64,000 bases of DNA, taken from positions 2,875,001 through 2,939,000 of the forward strand of contig NZ_CP115159.1 of assembly GCF_027594425.1 (NCBI RefSeq). The letters are read 5' to 3'. Shown here piece after piece: positions 62,877 to 64,000 of this stretch. Within the stretch, counting starts at the first letter, position 1. Each line of letters begins with the position of its first letter. A program made the position numbers and the translations under genes. The stretch comes from Zunongwangia sp. HGR-M22 (GTDB lineage: Bacteria; Bacteroidota; Bacteroidia; Flavobacteriales; Flavobacteriaceae). The notes below the pieces were generated by a model, which was given only the letters and a program-made list of their open reading frames with translations, did no database searches and had not been told where the DNA came from.

Positions 62877-63872
62877 TTAGTAATCTTTTTCCATTTTTGA
62901 CAAATCTTCAATATCACTTATTTCAGAAGTATGTGAAACGATAGGCTGCTGTACCTTACCAAATAGACGATTCCCCCAATTATTCCATTTGTATCTTTTT
63001 GCATAAATAAATAAAATAATAGGGTTTATAACTAATGCACCAATCCACACTTCCCAATCTGCGGTGGGATTAGATATATCCTTTAAAATAGATTCAGTAT
63101 TAAAAGCAGTCCAATCTGCCGTGACTAAAAGCGAAGCTACCAAATTATTGGCTGCATGAAAACCTAAAGAAAGTTCTAGGCCCTCGTCCATCAATGTCAT
63201 TATTCCTAGCATCAAGGCAGTACCAAAATAAGAAACCATCACCAAATCCCCCATCTGCGCTACCTCTGGATTTGCATAATGCATTGCTCCAAAAATAAAC
63301 GAAGTAATCACTAATGGAATCCAACGATATTTTGTTTTTATACCAATTCCCTGCATCAAATAGCCTCTAAAGAAATATTCCTCAAAACTAGTTTGCAGAG
63401 GTACAAACACAATTGCAATAAGCGTTAAGATCAGAAAAGGAACCAAATTGAAATTAAAGACGTAATCATCCGGACTTACAAAGAAATAATCTACCAGAAT
63501 CAATACTATATTTAAAATCGCTATTGTTGAAAATGAAAACCAAATTCGACTCCAATCAATTTTTTTTCTGCTTGTAGTTAAGTTCGTAATGCTATTTTTA
63601 TGAATTCTTTTATATATTAAAAAAAGAAATAATAGAGATAATGCAAACCCGAGGAGCATTAAGAAAAAAGTAGTATTACTATTGAAAGACGACATCAAAC
63701 TATTCTGATCTAGAAAAATAGCCATCATCTTTTCGTTATATCCATATTTGATAGATAGGGCAATAAAAAACGGAATTATTTGCAAACAACTCCAACCAAA
63801 AAATATTGCTAATGCACCAATTATATATCTTGCGCCGCTGCTTTTGCCTTTAAAGGCCTGCTCTATATACAT
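62877..63872 (-). CDS. CPBP-family intramembrane glutamic endopeptidase-like protein
   Basis: 331 residues with eight or so membrane helices. CPBP/Abi motifs: TSFEEYFFRGYLMQGIG (EExxxR), FIFGAMHYANPE (FxxxH) and SLGFHAANNLVASLL (HxxxN). These form the active site of CAAX-type proteases. It lies between menC and menE, probably co-transcribed, although no link to menaquinone is known. The C-terminus is a soluble tail of about 45 residues. Confidence 0.9.
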   Translation of the reverse strand: MYIEQAFKGKSSGARYIIGALAIFFGWSCLQIIPFFIALSIKYGYNEKMMAIFLDQNSLMSSFNSNTTFFLMLLGFALSLLFLFLIYKRIHKNSITNLTTSRKKIDWSRIWFSFSTIAILNIVLILVDYFFVSPDDYVFNFNLVPFLILTLIAIVFVPLQTSFEEYFFRGYLMQGIGIKTKYRWIPLVITSFIFGAMHYANPEVAQMGDLVMVSYFGTALMLGIMTLMDEGLELSLGFHAANNLVASLLVTADWTAFNTESILKDISNPTADWEVWIGALVINPIILFIYAKRYKWNNWGNRLFGKVQQPIVSHTSEISDIEDLSKMEKDY

Positions 63873-63880
63873 TCGTTATT

Positions 63881-64000
63881 TTAAAATTTAAAATCCCAAT
63901 TTTTTTCTGGATTATATCTTATTTCGCCTTCTTTTACCTCCAATGGACTTTCTATATTGTTGGTGTATAAACTTCCTGTTCCTAAGCCTTGTGGCATTCT
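63881..64000 (-). CDS. menC: C-terminal end of an o-succinylbenzoate synthase-like protein (5' part outside window)
   Basis: 39 codons reading RMPQGLGTGSLYTNNIESPL and EVKEGEIRYNPEKNWDFKF to TAA at 63,881. The QGLGTG-LYTNNIESPL tail is characteristic of flavobacterial MenC as I recall it. MenC supplies o-succinylbenzoate to the MenE-like enzyme two genes downstream. Only the tail is visible, so the call rests on this match and context. Confidence 0.65.
   Translation of the reverse strand, partial: RMPQGLGTGSLYTNNIESPLEVKEGEIRYNPEKNWDFKF

Noticed and set aside
1-64000. CRISPR arrays, defence systems, prophage, insertion sequences, tRNA or rRNA genes
   Set aside because: No regularly spaced repeats, transposase or phage proteins, or tRNA-like cloverleaf sequences were found on either strand.

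Overview
The window looks like a chromosomal segment of a low-GC marine-type member of the Flavobacteriaceae (Gramella/Zunongwangia-like). This is inferred from SusC/SusD pairs, AT-rich spacers, TTTG/TAnnTTTG-type promoters, DUF4625 and 7TM-DISM proteins and flavobacterial small membrane proteins; it was not tested by database search. I see no tRNA, rRNA, CRISPR array, insertion sequence or phage gene.

Positions 1-30,628 (almost all minus strand) form a pectin/uronate utilisation island. It holds a partial SusC, a GH28 polygalacturonase, a PL1 pectate lyase-CE8 pectinesterase fusion, a beta-helix surface lipoprotein, a SusD and a second SusC. A divergent LacI regulator follows. Next comes a ten-gene catabolic operon read from 25,594 down to 14,832: kduI, kduD, uxaC, kdgK, kdgA, a three-part TRAP transporter, uxaB and uxaA. 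Upstream of it sit a GH115 alpha-glucuronidase, uxuA and an SDR mannonate oxidoreductase. Unsaturated products (KduI, KduD), galacturonate (UxaC, UxaB, UxaA) and glucuronate (UxaC, SDR, UxuA) all converge on 2-keto-3-deoxygluconate, which KdgK and KdgA split to pyruvate and glyceraldehyde 3-phosphate. Three near-identical 14-bp operators, each abutting a -7 box, tie susC, GH28 and kduI to the LacI regulator.

Positions 30.8-45.5 kb hold a GH13 branching-enzyme-like protein, a MoeB/ThiF-rhodanese protein, xylose isomerase and xylulokinase, an ETHE1-like MBL-rhodanese protein, a four-gene outer-membrane uptake locus (TonB receptor, two small RGPP/RAPP-tailed proteins, His-rich DUF4625 lipoprotein) and an MFS sugar porter. 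The porter and xylBA share a 15-bp palindrome at the same place relative to their promoters, so they are probably co-regulated xylose genes.

Positions 45.5-64 kb are mostly housekeeping: PAP2, MATE, GNAT, Hsp20, DUF2254, a two-component pair, EttA, acyl-CoA carboxylase beta subunit, M1 peptidase, ABM monooxygenase, and menaquinone genes (menE, CPBP protease, partial menC). Four broken genes lie here: a DinB-family gene with one in-frame TAG (55,745-56,206), and a decayed run of three small genes (60,058-60,914: membrane protein, XRE regulator, PLDc_N protein) carrying at least five lesions.
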